Shown here piece after piece: positions 1 to 8,566 of a DNA stretch of 26,749 nt. Under the pieces are notes generated by a model. The model saw nothing but the letters and a program-made list of their open reading frames with translations, was not told the origin of the DNA and ran no database searches. The DNA is taken from positions 1 to 26,749 of the forward strand of contig JBPCVY010000282.1 in the NCBI GenBank assembly GCA_051010055.1, written 5' to 3'. This DNA is from CAJQND01 sp051010055 (lineage in GTDB: Bacteria > Pseudomonadota > Alphaproteobacteria > Rhizobiales > CAJQND01). Every line of letters starts with the position of its first letter. Position 1 is the stretch's first letter. The position numbers and the translations under genes are program-made.

Positions 1-184
1 CCACAGTATCTTTCACGCCTGCTGCTTTCAATCGGCCTAGAGCGTGATCGATAAGGGCGGTTCCGTTCACCTTTATCAGCGGTTTGGGGATGTCATCGGT
101 GAGCGGGCGCATTCTGGTTCCAAGACCAGCGGCAAGGATCATTCCGCTTTGGCAGATTTCTTTCTCTTTCTTCGCCATGCTCAT
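1..184 (-). CDS. Sugar-1-phosphate nucleotidyltransferase, MurU-like (partial, C-terminus outside window)
   Basis: Only the first 61 residues are in the window; the gene runs off the left edge. The start of the nucleotidyltransferase (NTP_transferase) fold is clear: a hydrophobic strand leads into LAAGLGTRMRPLT (about residues 17-29), the nucleotide-binding loop, then PKPL (33-36) and a helix beginning LIDHALGRL. This pattern fits the COG1208 type that joins a nucleotide to a sugar-1-phosphate, as in N-acetylmuramate-1-phosphate uridylyltransferase MurU. The sugar cannot be told from this fragment. I chose the ATG at 184; a second in-frame ATG at 178 is possible. The gene is divergent from lysS across 231 bp in which I see no other gene. 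In many relatives this gene follows a sugar kinase; here no upstream partner is visible. Confidence 0.85.
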   Translation of the reverse strand, partial: MSMAKKEKEICQSGMILAAGLGTRMRPLTDDIPKPLIKVNGTALIDHALGRLKAAGVKDTV

Positions 185-415
185 CGGTCCATCAACTGTC
201 AGTGCCCAAAATCTCTTGCAATTGGACGCAAAGCGCAAGGAACCGAAGCGACTTGCGAACAAGTTCAATGAATTTCCGGAATTTTTTGACCCAAACTGCA
301 GGAATTGCAGACCTAACCGGCGAAATGCGATTGATGCTTGCCTGTGATGGCCTCTCATCGTAACTAAGCAGCGCAAAGACTAACCGGGCCCAATTATTAT
401 TCAGGTTCTAAACCC

Positions 416-2029
416 ATGACCGCGATCGACCCAGCCCTTGCGGCTGAATCTCTTATTTCCAAAGCCTGGCCTTTTGAAGAGGCCCGCAAAATCGTTGCCC
501 GCGCAGAGCGCGTAAAAGCGGCAACAGGTAAGGCGCCGAAGGAAATATTGTTCGAAACCGGTTATGGCCCATCCGGCCTTCCCCACATCGGCACGTTTGG
601 TGAAGTTGCCCGCACCACCATGGTGCGCCGGGCCTTTGAAATGCTGTCTGATATTCCAACGCGCCTTTTGTGTTTTTCCGATGATATGGATGCGCTCAGG
701 AAAGTGCCGGACAATGTGCCCAACAAGGAGATGATGAAGGCCAATCTCGGCAAACCCCTTACCTCGGTTCCCGATCCCTTCTCAAATGAGCATCCAAGTT
801 TTGGCGCCGCCAACAATGCACGGCTGCGGGCATTTCTGGATTCATTCGGTTTTGACTACGAATTCGCCTCATCCACCGGCTATTACGCTTCAGGCCGGTT
901 CGATGATGCGCTTTTGCGCATGCTCGAATGTTATGATGAGGTGATGGCGGTCATATTGCCGACCCTTGGGCCAGAGCGCCAGCAAACCTATTCGCCTTTC
1001 TTGCCGATTTGCCCGCGTACCGGAGTTGTGCTGCAGGTCCCCCTCACCGGCCGCGATGTTTCAAAAGGCACGATTACCTATGATGACCCTGAAACGGGCG
1101 AAAGCATCGAGCTTCCGGTGACAGGTGGGGCAGTAAAGTGTCAATGGAAGGCAGACTGGGCGCTGCGCTGGTTTGCGCTGGGGGTCGACTATGAGATGGC
1201 CGGCAAGGACTTGATTGATTCCGTCAAGCTTTCCAGCCGCATTTGCAAAATTCTCGGCGGCGAGCCACCAGAAGGTTTCAATTACGAGCTGTTCCTTGAT
1301 GAGAACGGCCAGAAAATTTCCAAGTCCAAAGGCAATGGCATCACCATTGAAGAATGGCTGCGCTATGCATCGCCTGAAAGCCTTCAATTGTTCATGTACC
1401 AGTCGCCGCGCAAGGCGAAGCGCTTGTTTTTCGATGTCATCCCGAAAAACGTCGATGAGTATCTGACGTTCCTTGGCAAGTTTCCCGAGCAAGACGTCAA
1501 GAACCAGCTCGGCAACCCGGTCTGGCACATTCACGCCGGCGTACCGGTTCAGGTTGATGTGCCCATCAGCTTTGCGCTGCTGCTCAATCTTGTCAGCGCG
1601 TCAAATGCCCATGACAAGGAAACCTTGTGGGGTTTCATAAACAAATATGCTCCTGATGCATCGCCTGAAACCGCGCCAAAGCTGGGCGAGCTTGTGGGCT
1701 ATGCAATCTCCTACTACGACGATTTCGTCAAACCGACCAAAGCGTTCCGCGCGCCAACCGAGCTTGAGCGGGCAGCACTGGAAGACTTATGGGCACGGCT
1801 TTCAGAAGTACCGGATGGTGCATCAGCCGAAGACATTCAAACCCTCGTCTATGAAGTTGGAAAATCCCATGAGTTCGCCAACTTGCGCGATTGGTTCGGC
1901 GCGCTCTACGAAGTGCTGCTGGGTCAAAAGCAAGGCCCGCGCTTTGGCGGTTTCGTTGCGCTTTACGGGGTTGAGGAAGCCCGCCGGCTTGTTTCCGATG
2001 CGCTGGCCGGGAAGCTCATTAATGACTAA
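416..2029 (+). CDS. lysS: Lysyl-tRNA synthetase, class I
   Basis: A 537-residue cytoplasmic enzyme that charges tRNA-Lys with lysine using ATP. It belongs to the class I (Rossmann-fold) LysRS family found in archaea and many alphaproteobacteria, not the class II enzyme of E. coli. The class I signatures are visible: the HIGH-type motif HIGT at residues 57-60, inside GPSGLPHIGTFGE, and the KMSKS-type loop KISKS at 300-304. Length is normal for the family and the frame is unbroken. The ATG at 416 gives an N-terminus starting MTAIDPALAAE; the Shine-Dalgarno sequence in front of it is weak. The gene is divergent from the nucleotidyltransferase and convergent with the S24 repressor, 17 bp away, with no obvious terminator between them. 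No second LysRS gene is in the window. Confidence 0.96.
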   Translation: MTAIDPALAAESLISKAWPFEEARKIVARAERVKAATGKAPKEILFETGYGPSGLPHIGTFGEVARTTMVRRAFEMLSDIPTRLLCFSDDMDALRKVPDNVPNKEMMKANLGKPLTSVPDPFSNEHPSFGAANNARLRAFLDSFGFDYEFASSTGYYASGRFDDALLRMLECYDEVMAVILPTLGPERQQTYSPFLPICPRTGVVLQVPLTGRDVSKGTITYDDPETGESIELPVTGGAVKCQWKADWALRWFALGVDYEMAGKDLIDSVKLSSRICKILGGEPPEGFNYELFLDENGQKISKSKGNGITIEEWLRYASPESLQLFMYQSPRKAKRLFFDVIPKNVDEYLTFLGKFPEQDVKNQLGNPVWHIHAGVPVQVDVPISFALLLNLVSASNAHDKETLWGFINKYAPDASPETAPKLGELVGYAISYYDDFVKPTKAFRAPTELERAALEDLWARLSEVPDGASAEDIQTLVYEVGKSHEFANLRDWFGALYEVLLGQKQGPRFGGFVALYGVEEARRLVSDALAGKLIND

Positions 2030-2046
2030 ACTTTCCCGGCAGATTC

Positions 2047-2685
2047 TTACTGGCTAATCCATAAAATTCTGGCCATCCAGTCAACGCTGGAGCGGGGCAA
2101 AGAGCGCATCGCATGGTCGGGGTTGAGCGAAGCCAGCTCAAGGGTCGTGATAGTTTGGCGTTGCAAGATTTTCGCCAACACCTCACCATCGTGGGTTTTC
2201 ACCACCACCCTGTCACCCCGGCGCACCTCAGCTGCTGGGGAAACAATGATAATGTCGCCGTCCCGGAACAGCGGCGCCATGCTGTCGCCGGAAATCTCCA
2301 GCGCATAGGCGTTTTCATCGCTCTTGCCGGGAAAAGCTATTTGTTCCCATCCGCTGCCTACCGGAAACCCGGCATCGTCAAAAAAACCGCCCCCGCCTGC
2401 TTGCGCCAACCCTATCAATGGCACCGTGCCGTGTGCGCGCTCGTGTGTTTGCCCAGCGGTTTCCGCAAGCGCTGCAAATTGCTCTAAAGTGGCCCCGGTT
2501 GCCTGCAAAATGCGTGAAATACTCTCCGTACCGGGCCAGCGTTCACGGCCATCAGGGGTTTTTCGCTTTGATTTATTGAATGACGTTGCATCAAGCCCGG
2601 CACGGCGCGCCAAACCGGACACGCTCAAATCATGGCGCGCTGCCAACCGGTCGATTGCGGTCCATACCTGCTTGTGGTTCAACAT
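2047..2685 (-). CDS. LexA-like transcriptional repressor (XRE-type HTH plus S24 peptidase)
   Basis: A 212-residue DNA-binding repressor with a self-cleavage domain. Residues about 5-72 form a helix-turn-helix region (VSGLARRAGLDATSFNKSK is the turn and recognition helix). Residues 88-205 form a LexA/CI-type S24 domain. All self-cleavage residues are present: scissile Ala96-Gly97 in LAQAGGG, nucleophile Ser135 in SGDSM, and general-base Lys172 in LAKIL. It is therefore probably inactivated by RecA-stimulated or similar autocleavage, but it is not LexA itself because its N-terminal domain and spacing differ. A TTG six bases upstream (2691) is an alternative start; the ATG is preferred. It is divergent from DUF952-pyrD. 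A good promoter with an inverted repeat over its -35 box lies upstream, suggesting autoregulation. Its targets are unknown. Confidence 0.88.
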   Translation of the reverse strand: MLNHKQVWTAIDRLAARHDLSVSGLARRAGLDATSFNKSKRKTPDGRERWPGTESISRILQATGATLEQFAALAETAGQTHERAHGTVPLIGLAQAGGGGFFDDAGFPVGSGWEQIAFPGKSDENAYALEISGDSMAPLFRDGDIIIVSPAAEVRRGDRVVVKTHDGEVLAKILQRQTITTLELASLNPDHAMRSLPRSSVDWMARILWISQ

Positions 2686-2718
2686 CGGCAAACGGAGCTA
2701 GAAAATTCATGAAATAGG

Positions 2719-2752
2719 AATATATGCCTTTACCTGCCCGTTGGCAACCAAC
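2719..2752 (-). promoter_or_regulatory. Sigma70-type promoter and inverted repeat upstream of the S24 repressor
   Basis: On the minus strand, TTGCCA (plus 2742-2747) and TATATT (plus 2719-2724) are separated by exactly 17 bp, each five of six to consensus. Transcription would start near 2712, giving a leader of about 27 nt before the repressor ATG. A perfect inverted repeat, GTTGG-CAA-CCAAC (2740-2752), covers the -35 box. This is a natural place for autorepression, but binding is inferred only. Confidence 0.5.
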
Positions 2753-2844
2753 CCCGATGCGTGATTTCCTTGCGGGATAGGCGCAAGTGAAATAGAGCAT
2801 GTTGCAATCTTTTAGAACCGTTTTTTGCGGAGAAATACGTTCCG

Positions 2845-3189
2845 GTGGCAACAATCTACAAAATTTGCAACAGCGCGCAGTGGGAAGAGGCGCGCACGCG
2901 CGGTCAGTTCACCGGTGCAGCCGTAGATATTGAAGATGGGTTCATCCATTTCTCAACTTCAAGCCAGGTTGCCAAGACGGCGGCCAAGCACTTTGCCGGG
3001 CGCGAGGGGTTGGTTCTGCTTTCAGTCGATGCCGGGCAGCTGGGAGAAGAACTCCGCTGGGAGCCATCGCGCGGCGGGGATTTGTTCCCGCACCTTTATG
3101 CACCATTGCCAGTGAGCGCAGTTACCGAAGTTCACGAATTGCCATGGGTTGATGGTGCGCACTTGTTTCCGGAGGCTTTAGGCGAATGA
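2845..3189 (+). CDS. DUF952 family protein
   Basis: A 114-residue small soluble protein of the DUF952 family, whose biochemical function is not established. Family hallmarks seen are an N-terminal IYKI strand, the central DGFIHFSTSSQV segment, and the LRWEPSRGGDLFPHLYAPLP region. The GTG at 2845 is the start; no ATG fits the family N-terminus, and a GCGGAG about 12 bases upstream is an acceptable ribosome-binding site. The stop overlaps the pyrD ATG in an ATGA, so the two are translationally coupled. It is the first gene of a DUF952-pyrD-arsC operon, which tells little about its role. No membrane segment or signal peptide is visible. Confidence 0.9.
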   Translation: MATIYKICNSAQWEEARTRGQFTGAAVDIEDGFIHFSTSSQVAKTAAKHFAGREGLVLLSVDAGQLGEELRWEPSRGGDLFPHLYAPLPVSAVTEVHELPWVDGAHLFPEALGE

Positions 3190-4262
3190 ACGGACTTTTC
3201 TCACTTGCCCGTCCGTTCTTGAGAACCGTTGATGCGGAGACCGCACATTGGGCAGGACTTACCGCGCTGAAAACCGGGTTCTACCCGGCTGACCGCAGCC
3301 CCGATCCGGAAAGCCTGAAGGTCAAACTGTTCGGCCTGGAATTTCCCAACCCCATTGGGGTTGCCGCCGGATTTGACAAGAATGGCGAGGTTCCGGACGC
3401 CTGCCTCGATTTAGGCTTTGGGTTTGCCGAGGTGGGAACGGTTACCCCGCGCCCGCAGCCGGGTAATCCAAAACCACGCATTTTCAGGCTCTATGAAGAC
3501 AATGCCGTCATCAACCGGCTTGGTTTCAATAATGAAGGACATGATGCAGTTTTCGCCCGCCTGTCAGCACGCAAGAAAACCGGCATCACCGGCATCAATA
3601 TAGGCGCAAACAAAACCTCCAGCGATATGATTGCAGATTATGAGGCAGGTGTGCGCCTGTTCGCCCCGCTTGCCTCCTATCTCACGGTCAATATTTCATC
3701 GCCAAACACGCCGGGTCTCAGTGGCCTTCAGGAACGAAGCCAGCTTGAGAACTTGGTGGGCCGGGTTACCGGCGCGTTGGCCGAAACAATCCCGGAAGGC
3801 GAGCGCAAACCAGCCCTTCTTGTCAAAATCGCTCCTGATTTGATTGATGAGGAATTACAAGACATTGCAGAAGTGGTTCTGGCCGGAAAAATTGACGGGG
3901 TGATTGTGTCAAACACCACCATCGCCCGCCCCGGCTTGCTTTCATCCAAAAAGTCGGAAACGGGCGGCCTTTCTGGCGCTCCATTGTTTGATCCCTCAAC
4001 GCGCATGCTTGCCAGGTTCCATCAGGCAACATCTGGTAAAATCCCGCTGATTGGGGTTGGCGGTGTGCATTCCGCCGTCACCGCGTGGGAGAAATTCCGT
4101 GCCGGCGCCTCACTGGTGCAGCTTTACACCGGAATGGTGTTTGAGGGCCCTGATTTGGCGGTACGGATAAAAAATGGCCTGGCGGATAAATTACGCCTTG
4201 AAAAACACGATTCGATTTCCGAAATCATCGCTTCAGGTGTCAAAGAATGGGCTCAAACATGA
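3186..4262 (+). CDS. pyrD: Dihydroorotate dehydrogenase (quinone), class 2
   Basis: A 358-residue FMN enzyme that oxidises dihydroorotate to orotate in pyrimidine synthesis and passes electrons to membrane quinone. The class 2 type is shown by the N-terminal amphipathic membrane-associating helices (residues 1-40, FSLARPFLRTVDAETAHWAGL) before the barrel, and by the catalytic serine Ser172 in NISSPNTPGL (class 1 enzymes use cysteine). Other conserved stretches are VAAGFDKNGE, VGTVTPRPQPGNPKPRIFRL, NRLGFNNEG, the phosphate-binding GVGGV and the C-terminal LVQLYTGMVFEGP. Length and frame are normal. It overlaps DUF952 upstream and arsC downstream by four bases at each junction, so the three are almost surely cotranscribed. 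Confidence 0.97.
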   Translation: MNGLFSLARPFLRTVDAETAHWAGLTALKTGFYPADRSPDPESLKVKLFGLEFPNPIGVAAGFDKNGEVPDACLDLGFGFAEVGTVTPRPQPGNPKPRIFRLYEDNAVINRLGFNNEGHDAVFARLSARKKTGITGINIGANKTSSDMIADYEAGVRLFAPLASYLTVNISSPNTPGLSGLQERSQLENLVGRVTGALAETIPEGERKPALLVKIAPDLIDEELQDIAEVVLAGKIDGVIVSNTTIARPGLLSSKKSETGGLSGAPLFDPSTRMLARFHQATSGKIPLIGVGGVHSAVTAWEKFRAGASLVQLYTGMVFEGPDLAVRIKNGLADKLRLEKHDSISEIIASGVKEWAQT

Positions 4263-4600
4263 CCGTAACAATCTGGCATAATCCGAGATGTTCAAAATCC
4301 CGCCGCGCGCTTGCAATTTTGCAGGAAAAAGGCGTCGACGCAGAAGTGCGGGAATACCAGGAACAGGCACCTTCAGTTGCCGAGTTGAAAGAACTAGCCG
4401 AACTTCTTGGCAAGGGCCCGGGTGGGTTCATCCGCCGTGGCGAAAAGCTATACAAGGAACTGGAGCTCAAGGGAGCCGATGATGCCACCTTGTTTGCTGC
4501 CATGGCTGCCAATCCTATCCTGATTGAGCGCCCCGTTGTTTTTGCCAATGGCAAGGCCATGCTTGGCCGCCCGCCAGAAGACATTGTTGAAATTCTTTAG
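4259..4600 (+). CDS. arsC: ArsC-family (glutaredoxin-dependent) arsenate reductase
   Basis: A 113-residue thioredoxin-fold protein of the ArsC/Spx superfamily. The catalytic cysteine is Cys11 in NPRCSKSR, and the arginines that bind oxyanion in E. coli ArsC have counterparts here: Arg60 (GFIRRGE), Arg91 (IERPVV) and Arg104 (GRPPE). That argues for a true arsenate reductase rather than Spx or YffB, although arsenate activity in such housekeeping copies is often unproven. The ATG at 4259 overlaps the pyrD stop as ATGA, which repeats the DUF952-pyrD junction; an upstream ATG at 4247 would add four residues. There is no arsR, arsB or acr3 nearby, so this is not a classic ars operon. Its stop overlaps the convergent MATE gene by four bases. 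Confidence 0.88.
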   Translation: MTVTIWHNPRCSKSRRALAILQEKGVDAEVREYQEQAPSVAELKELAELLGKGPGGFIRRGEKLYKELELKGADDATLFAAMAANPILIERPVVFANGKAMLGRPPEDIVEIL

Positions 4601-5958
4601 ACGCTTTCCGGTTGCGCGCTGAACCGGTCACGTTCTATTGCCGGCATGCGCGACCACAACGTCACCCCACGCACGATAAAGAATACCAAAAGCGATATCC
4701 AAAGCCCGTGATTGCCCAAAAGAGGTGTCAGAACCCACCATGCGGCAATATATAAAACGAGGCTGACAAGCATCATGTTGCGCATGTCGCTCGTCTGCGT
4801 AGCGCCGATGAATATCCCATCAAGCTGAAAACAGCCAACGCCGATGACCGGGCACAAGGCTGCCCAGGGCAGGTAATCCCGCGCGGTTTCACGCACATCC
4901 TGATTGACTGTCAGAATATCAATGAGCGCATCACCTGTAACGTAAATTCCAAGACTCAGCAGCGCCGCCACTGCATAGGCCCAAAGGGTGGACATTCTCA
5001 CCGATGCGCGAAAGCGTTCAATGCTGCGCGCGCCCACCGCCTGGCCGACAAGTGTTTCTGCAGAAAAGGCGAAACCGTCAATCAGGTACGTGCCCACAAG
5101 CATGATGTTCATCAAGACAGCATTTGCGGCAAGAACAATATCGCCTGACTTTGCGCCCTGGGCGGTGAACCAGGAAAAGGCAAAAACCAGGGCAAGCGAC
5201 CGCACCATAATGTCGGCATTTACCGCAACAGTGCGTTTTAAACGGGCAGGGTTCAGGGTTGATGGCCAGCTCCAGGCCCCACCGCGCCGTTTCAATTCGC
5301 GCTGCACTGCCCATGCCCCGGCAATCGATGCGATGATTGACGCCCCCACGGTTCCAAGCGCCACGCCGTCAGATGTCATGCCCATCACCAGCACGAAATA
5401 GGCATCAAGAAGCATATTGGAAATGTTCAATAGCAATTGGAGAAAGAAGGCAGTGCGCGCCTTGCCAAGGCCAATGAACCAGCCCAGGAACACATAGTTG
5501 GCAAGGGAAAACGGCGCTGCAAAAATGCGTATTTCAAAATATTTGCGGGCGTGCACTTCCACATTCTCAGATGCGCCAACCATCCAGAAGGAAATCGATT
5601 CAATGGCCGGTGAAAGAGCAATCAGGCCAAGCCCGCAGCTTCCGGCAATGAGCAGCGCCCGGCCCAGAACCGCACGCAGTTCAACCCCATCGCGCGCGCC
5701 CACCGCCTGAGCGGTCATGCCGCCGGTGCCCATGCGCAAAAAACCAAATCCCCAAAAAATGAAGGAGAAAATCATCGCACCGATGGCAACCGCCCCGATA
5801 TAGGTTGCATCATGAAGACGCCCGACAACCCAGGTATCAACGATGCCGATAAGCGGCTCGGAAACGTTCGACGCCATAATGGGCAGCGCAATGGCAAGCA
5901 CGCTTTTGTGGCTGACACTGAGCGGCGCAGGCGAATATGGCGGGCCAGGCTGGGACAT
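4597..5958 (-). CDS. MATE family efflux transporter (DinF-like)
   Basis: A 453-residue inner-membrane protein with about twelve hydrophobic segments, typical of MATE exporters that expel organic compounds in exchange for Na+ or H+. The N-terminal repeat begins IALPIMASNVSEPLIGIVDTWVVGRL, the DinF-type form of the first helix, and the second repeat starts around NADIMVRSLALVFAFSWF. The substrate cannot be predicted. The ATG at 5958 gives MSQPGPPYSP before the first helix; a TTG at 5994 would lengthen it by twelve residues with no family support. The gene is divergent from lhr across 79 bp and convergent with arsC. In E. coli dinF is SOS-regulated; I found no clear alphaproteobacterial LexA box (GTTC-N7-GTTC) here. 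Confidence 0.92.
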   Translation of the reverse strand: MSQPGPPYSPAPLSVSHKSVLAIALPIMASNVSEPLIGIVDTWVVGRLHDATYIGAVAIGAMIFSFIFWGFGFLRMGTGGMTAQAVGARDGVELRAVLGRALLIAGSCGLGLIALSPAIESISFWMVGASENVEVHARKYFEIRIFAAPFSLANYVFLGWFIGLGKARTAFFLQLLLNISNMLLDAYFVLVMGMTSDGVALGTVGASIIASIAGAWAVQRELKRRGGAWSWPSTLNPARLKRTVAVNADIMVRSLALVFAFSWFTAQGAKSGDIVLAANAVLMNIMLVGTYLIDGFAFSAETLVGQAVGARSIERFRASVRMSTLWAYAVAALLSLGIYVTGDALIDILTVNQDVRETARDYLPWAALCPVIGVGCFQLDGIFIGATQTSDMRNMMLVSLVLYIAAWWVLTPLLGNHGLWISLLVFFIVRGVTLWSRMPAIERDRFSAQPESV

Positions 5959-6037
5959 AAAGCTAGCGGCTATCACACTCTGAGATACTTGCAAATGGGG
6001 GTCACATCGAATCTTTCTTGTCCGTTATAGTGTGCCT

Positions 6038-8566
6038 ATGCACATTGCGGAATTGGACACGCAAAAGACATATCTTCCAACGCAGTTTGACGCCTGGTTC
6101 AAAGGCCGGGGATGGACGCCGCGCGCCCATCAATTGGCTTTGCTGGAAAAAGCTGGCGCCGGCCAATCGGTTCTGCTGATTGCACCTACCGGGGGCGGGA
6201 AAACCCTTGCCGGTTTTCTGCCAGCACTCGTTGACCTTGCGCCTGGAAAGCTGCCCGGTGCGCCTGTGCGCCGCGGCCCGCACACCCTGTACATCTCACC
6301 CCTCAAAGCGCTTGCGGTTGATATCGCGCGCAACCTGGAAGCGCCCATTGACGAAATGGGCCTGCCAATTTCAGTTGAAACCCGCACCGGCGACACACCG
6401 TCCTCAAAGCGCCATCGCCAACGGCACAATCCGCCGGACATTCTCATGACCACCCCCGAACAGGTGGCATTGCTGCTTGCAGCCAAAGGGGCCGATGAGT
6501 TTTTCAGGCAGCTCAAATTCATTGTGTTTGATGAACTGCACGCGTTGATTACGTCAAAGCGCGGGGCGCTTCTTGCCCTGGGGCTTGCCGCAATTTTGCG
6601 TCATGCGCCAGATGCTGTGCGCATTGGCCTTTCGGCAACGGTGGCAGAACCCGACCGGTTGCGGGCCTGGTTGATGCCGCAAGTGCCCGATAGTCCGCCT
6701 GCTCTTTCAGAACTTGTGATGGGTGCAGCCGGTGCGGTTCCTGATATTTCCATACTCAAATCTAAAGAGCGCATCCCCTGGTCCGGCCACACGACCCGCT
6801 ACGCTGTCGGTGAGATTTATCAAACCATCGCCGACCACAACATGGTGCTGATATTCGTCAACACCCGCTAGCAGGCTGAACTTGTTTTCCAGGAGCTTTG
6901 GACAATCAATGAAGAAGCCCTGCCCATTGCCCTGCACCATGGCTCTTTGGATAAGGGCCAGCGGAGCAAGGTGGAAGCGGCAATGGCGGCGGGGAGCCTT
7001 CGGGCGGTGGTGTGCACATCAACGCTCGATTTGGGCATCGACTGGGGCGATGTAGATTTGGTTATCACCCTTGGCGCGCCCAAGGGGGCAAGCCGCCTCA
7101 TGCAGCGCATTGGCCGCGCTAACCACCGCCTTGGTGAGCCGTCAAAAGCTTTGCTTGTGCCATCAAACAGGTTTGAGGTGCTTGAATGTGAATCAGCCCG
7201 TGCAGCGGCCATGGAGAACCATCAGGACACGCAATCACCTGTTGGCATGAAGCTGGATGTGCTGGCACAACATGTTCTCGGATGTGCGGTGGCGGCCCCG
7301 TTCGACGCTGATGAGTTGTACCGGGAAGTTATCTCCTCATACGCATACCAAGACCTCTCCAGGGCCGATTTCGATTCGGTGCTCGATTTTGTGGCAACCG
7401 GAGGCTATGCGCTCAGGACATATGAGCGTTATGCGCGCCTGCGCCAGACGAAAGATGGCAAATGGCGCGTTGCCCACCCGCGCATCGCCCAGCAGTACAG
7501 GCTAAATGTCGGCACCATTATCGAGGCTCCCATGCTCAAAGTACGCCTTGTTAAGGGCGGTTCTGCGCGCCGTGGCAACCGGCTTGGCCGTGGCGGGCGC
7601 TATCTCGGTGAAATAGAGGAACTCTTCATCGAAGCGCTGGTGCCAGGTGACACGTTTTTGTTTGCCGGCCAGGTTTTGCGGTTCGAGGGGCTCAGCGAGA
7701 GCGATGCCTTCGCCAGCCGCACCACAGCGACAGAGCCCAAAATACCAAGCTATATGGGCGGGAAGTTTCCCCTGTCCACTTACCTTGCAGAGCGCGTCCG
7801 CACCATGCTGGCAAATCCTGAAACCTGGAACAGATTGCCCGCCCAGGTGAGCGGATGGTTGCGCATGCAGCGCTATAAATCCGTGATGCCCCGGCGTAAT
7901 CAAATGCTGGTCGAAACCTTCCCCCGGGCCAACAAGCATTATCTGGTTTGCTATCCGTTCGAGGGCCGGCTGGCCCATCAAACACTTGGCATGCTTTTAA
8001 CCCGGCGCCTTGAACGCATCGGGGCACGGCCCATGGGGTATGTGGCCTCGGAATATGCGCTCGCCATTTGGGGTTTGCGCGATCTCAGTTTGATGATTTC
8101 TGCTGGCCATTTGCGTCTTTCTGAATTGTTCGAGGAGGATATGCTGGGCGATGATCTTGATGCCTGGCTGGCAGAATCGAACCTGATGAAGCGCACCTTC
8201 AAGAATTGCGCTGTGATTGCAGGGCTCATAGAACGGCGCTGGCCGGGCAAGGAAAAATCGGGCCGGCAGGTAACATTCTCTTCCGATCTCATCTATGACG
8301 TCTTGCGCGAACATGAACCCCAACACGTGCTGTTGCGCGCTGCGTGGGATGATGCCGCTGACGGTTTGCTGGACATTCACCGGCTTGGAGATATGTTGCG
8401 GCGGATTGAGGGAAATATTGTGCACCGTTCATTGGAAATGGTGTCACCGCTTGCAGTGCCTGTTATGCTTGAGATTGGCCGCGAATCGATTGCAGGCGAT
8501 GCAAACGAGAGCCTGCTTGCCGAAGCAGCTGAGGAGTTGATCGAACAGGCGATGCGACGTGACTAG
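6038..8566 (+). pseudogene. lhr: Ligase-associated DNA-repair DEXH helicase (Lhr-like), interrupted by an in-frame TAG
   Basis: A full-length Lhr-type 3'-5' helicase frame of 842 codons with one internal amber codon at 6869-6871 (codon 278). Before it lie the first RecA domain, Walker A APTGGGKT (49-56), DELH box (165-168) and LSAT (198-201). After it, in the same frame, come HHGSLD, TSTLDLGIDWGD, the arginine-finger motif QRIGRANHR (356-364) and the winged-helix/DEAD-associated C-terminal half, all well kept. Relatives have serine where the TAG stands (FVNTR-S-QAEL), so a single C-to-A change of TCG explains it. As written, two pieces would be made: 6038-6871, and possibly 6947-8566 from an internal TTG. 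The ATG at 6038 is preferred to a GTG at 6032. It overlaps pdeM by eight bases. Sequence error and recent loss are both possible. Confidence 0.88.

Noticed and set aside
193..402. Open frame on the minus strand between the nucleotidyltransferase and lysS
   Set aside because: It has no ATG, GTG or TTG start in a sensible place and no resemblance to the sugar kinase often found there; treated as intergenic.
2770..2798. Promoter for DUF952-pyrD-arsC (TTGCGG-17-TAGAGC)
   Set aside because: The spacing fits but the -10 box matches consensus at only three positions; too weak to list.
5959..6037. LexA-type SOS box between the MATE gene and lhr
   Set aside because: No GTTC-N7-GTTC or its complement was found in the 79-bp gap; only a short TGTGC/GCACA repeat at the lhr start.
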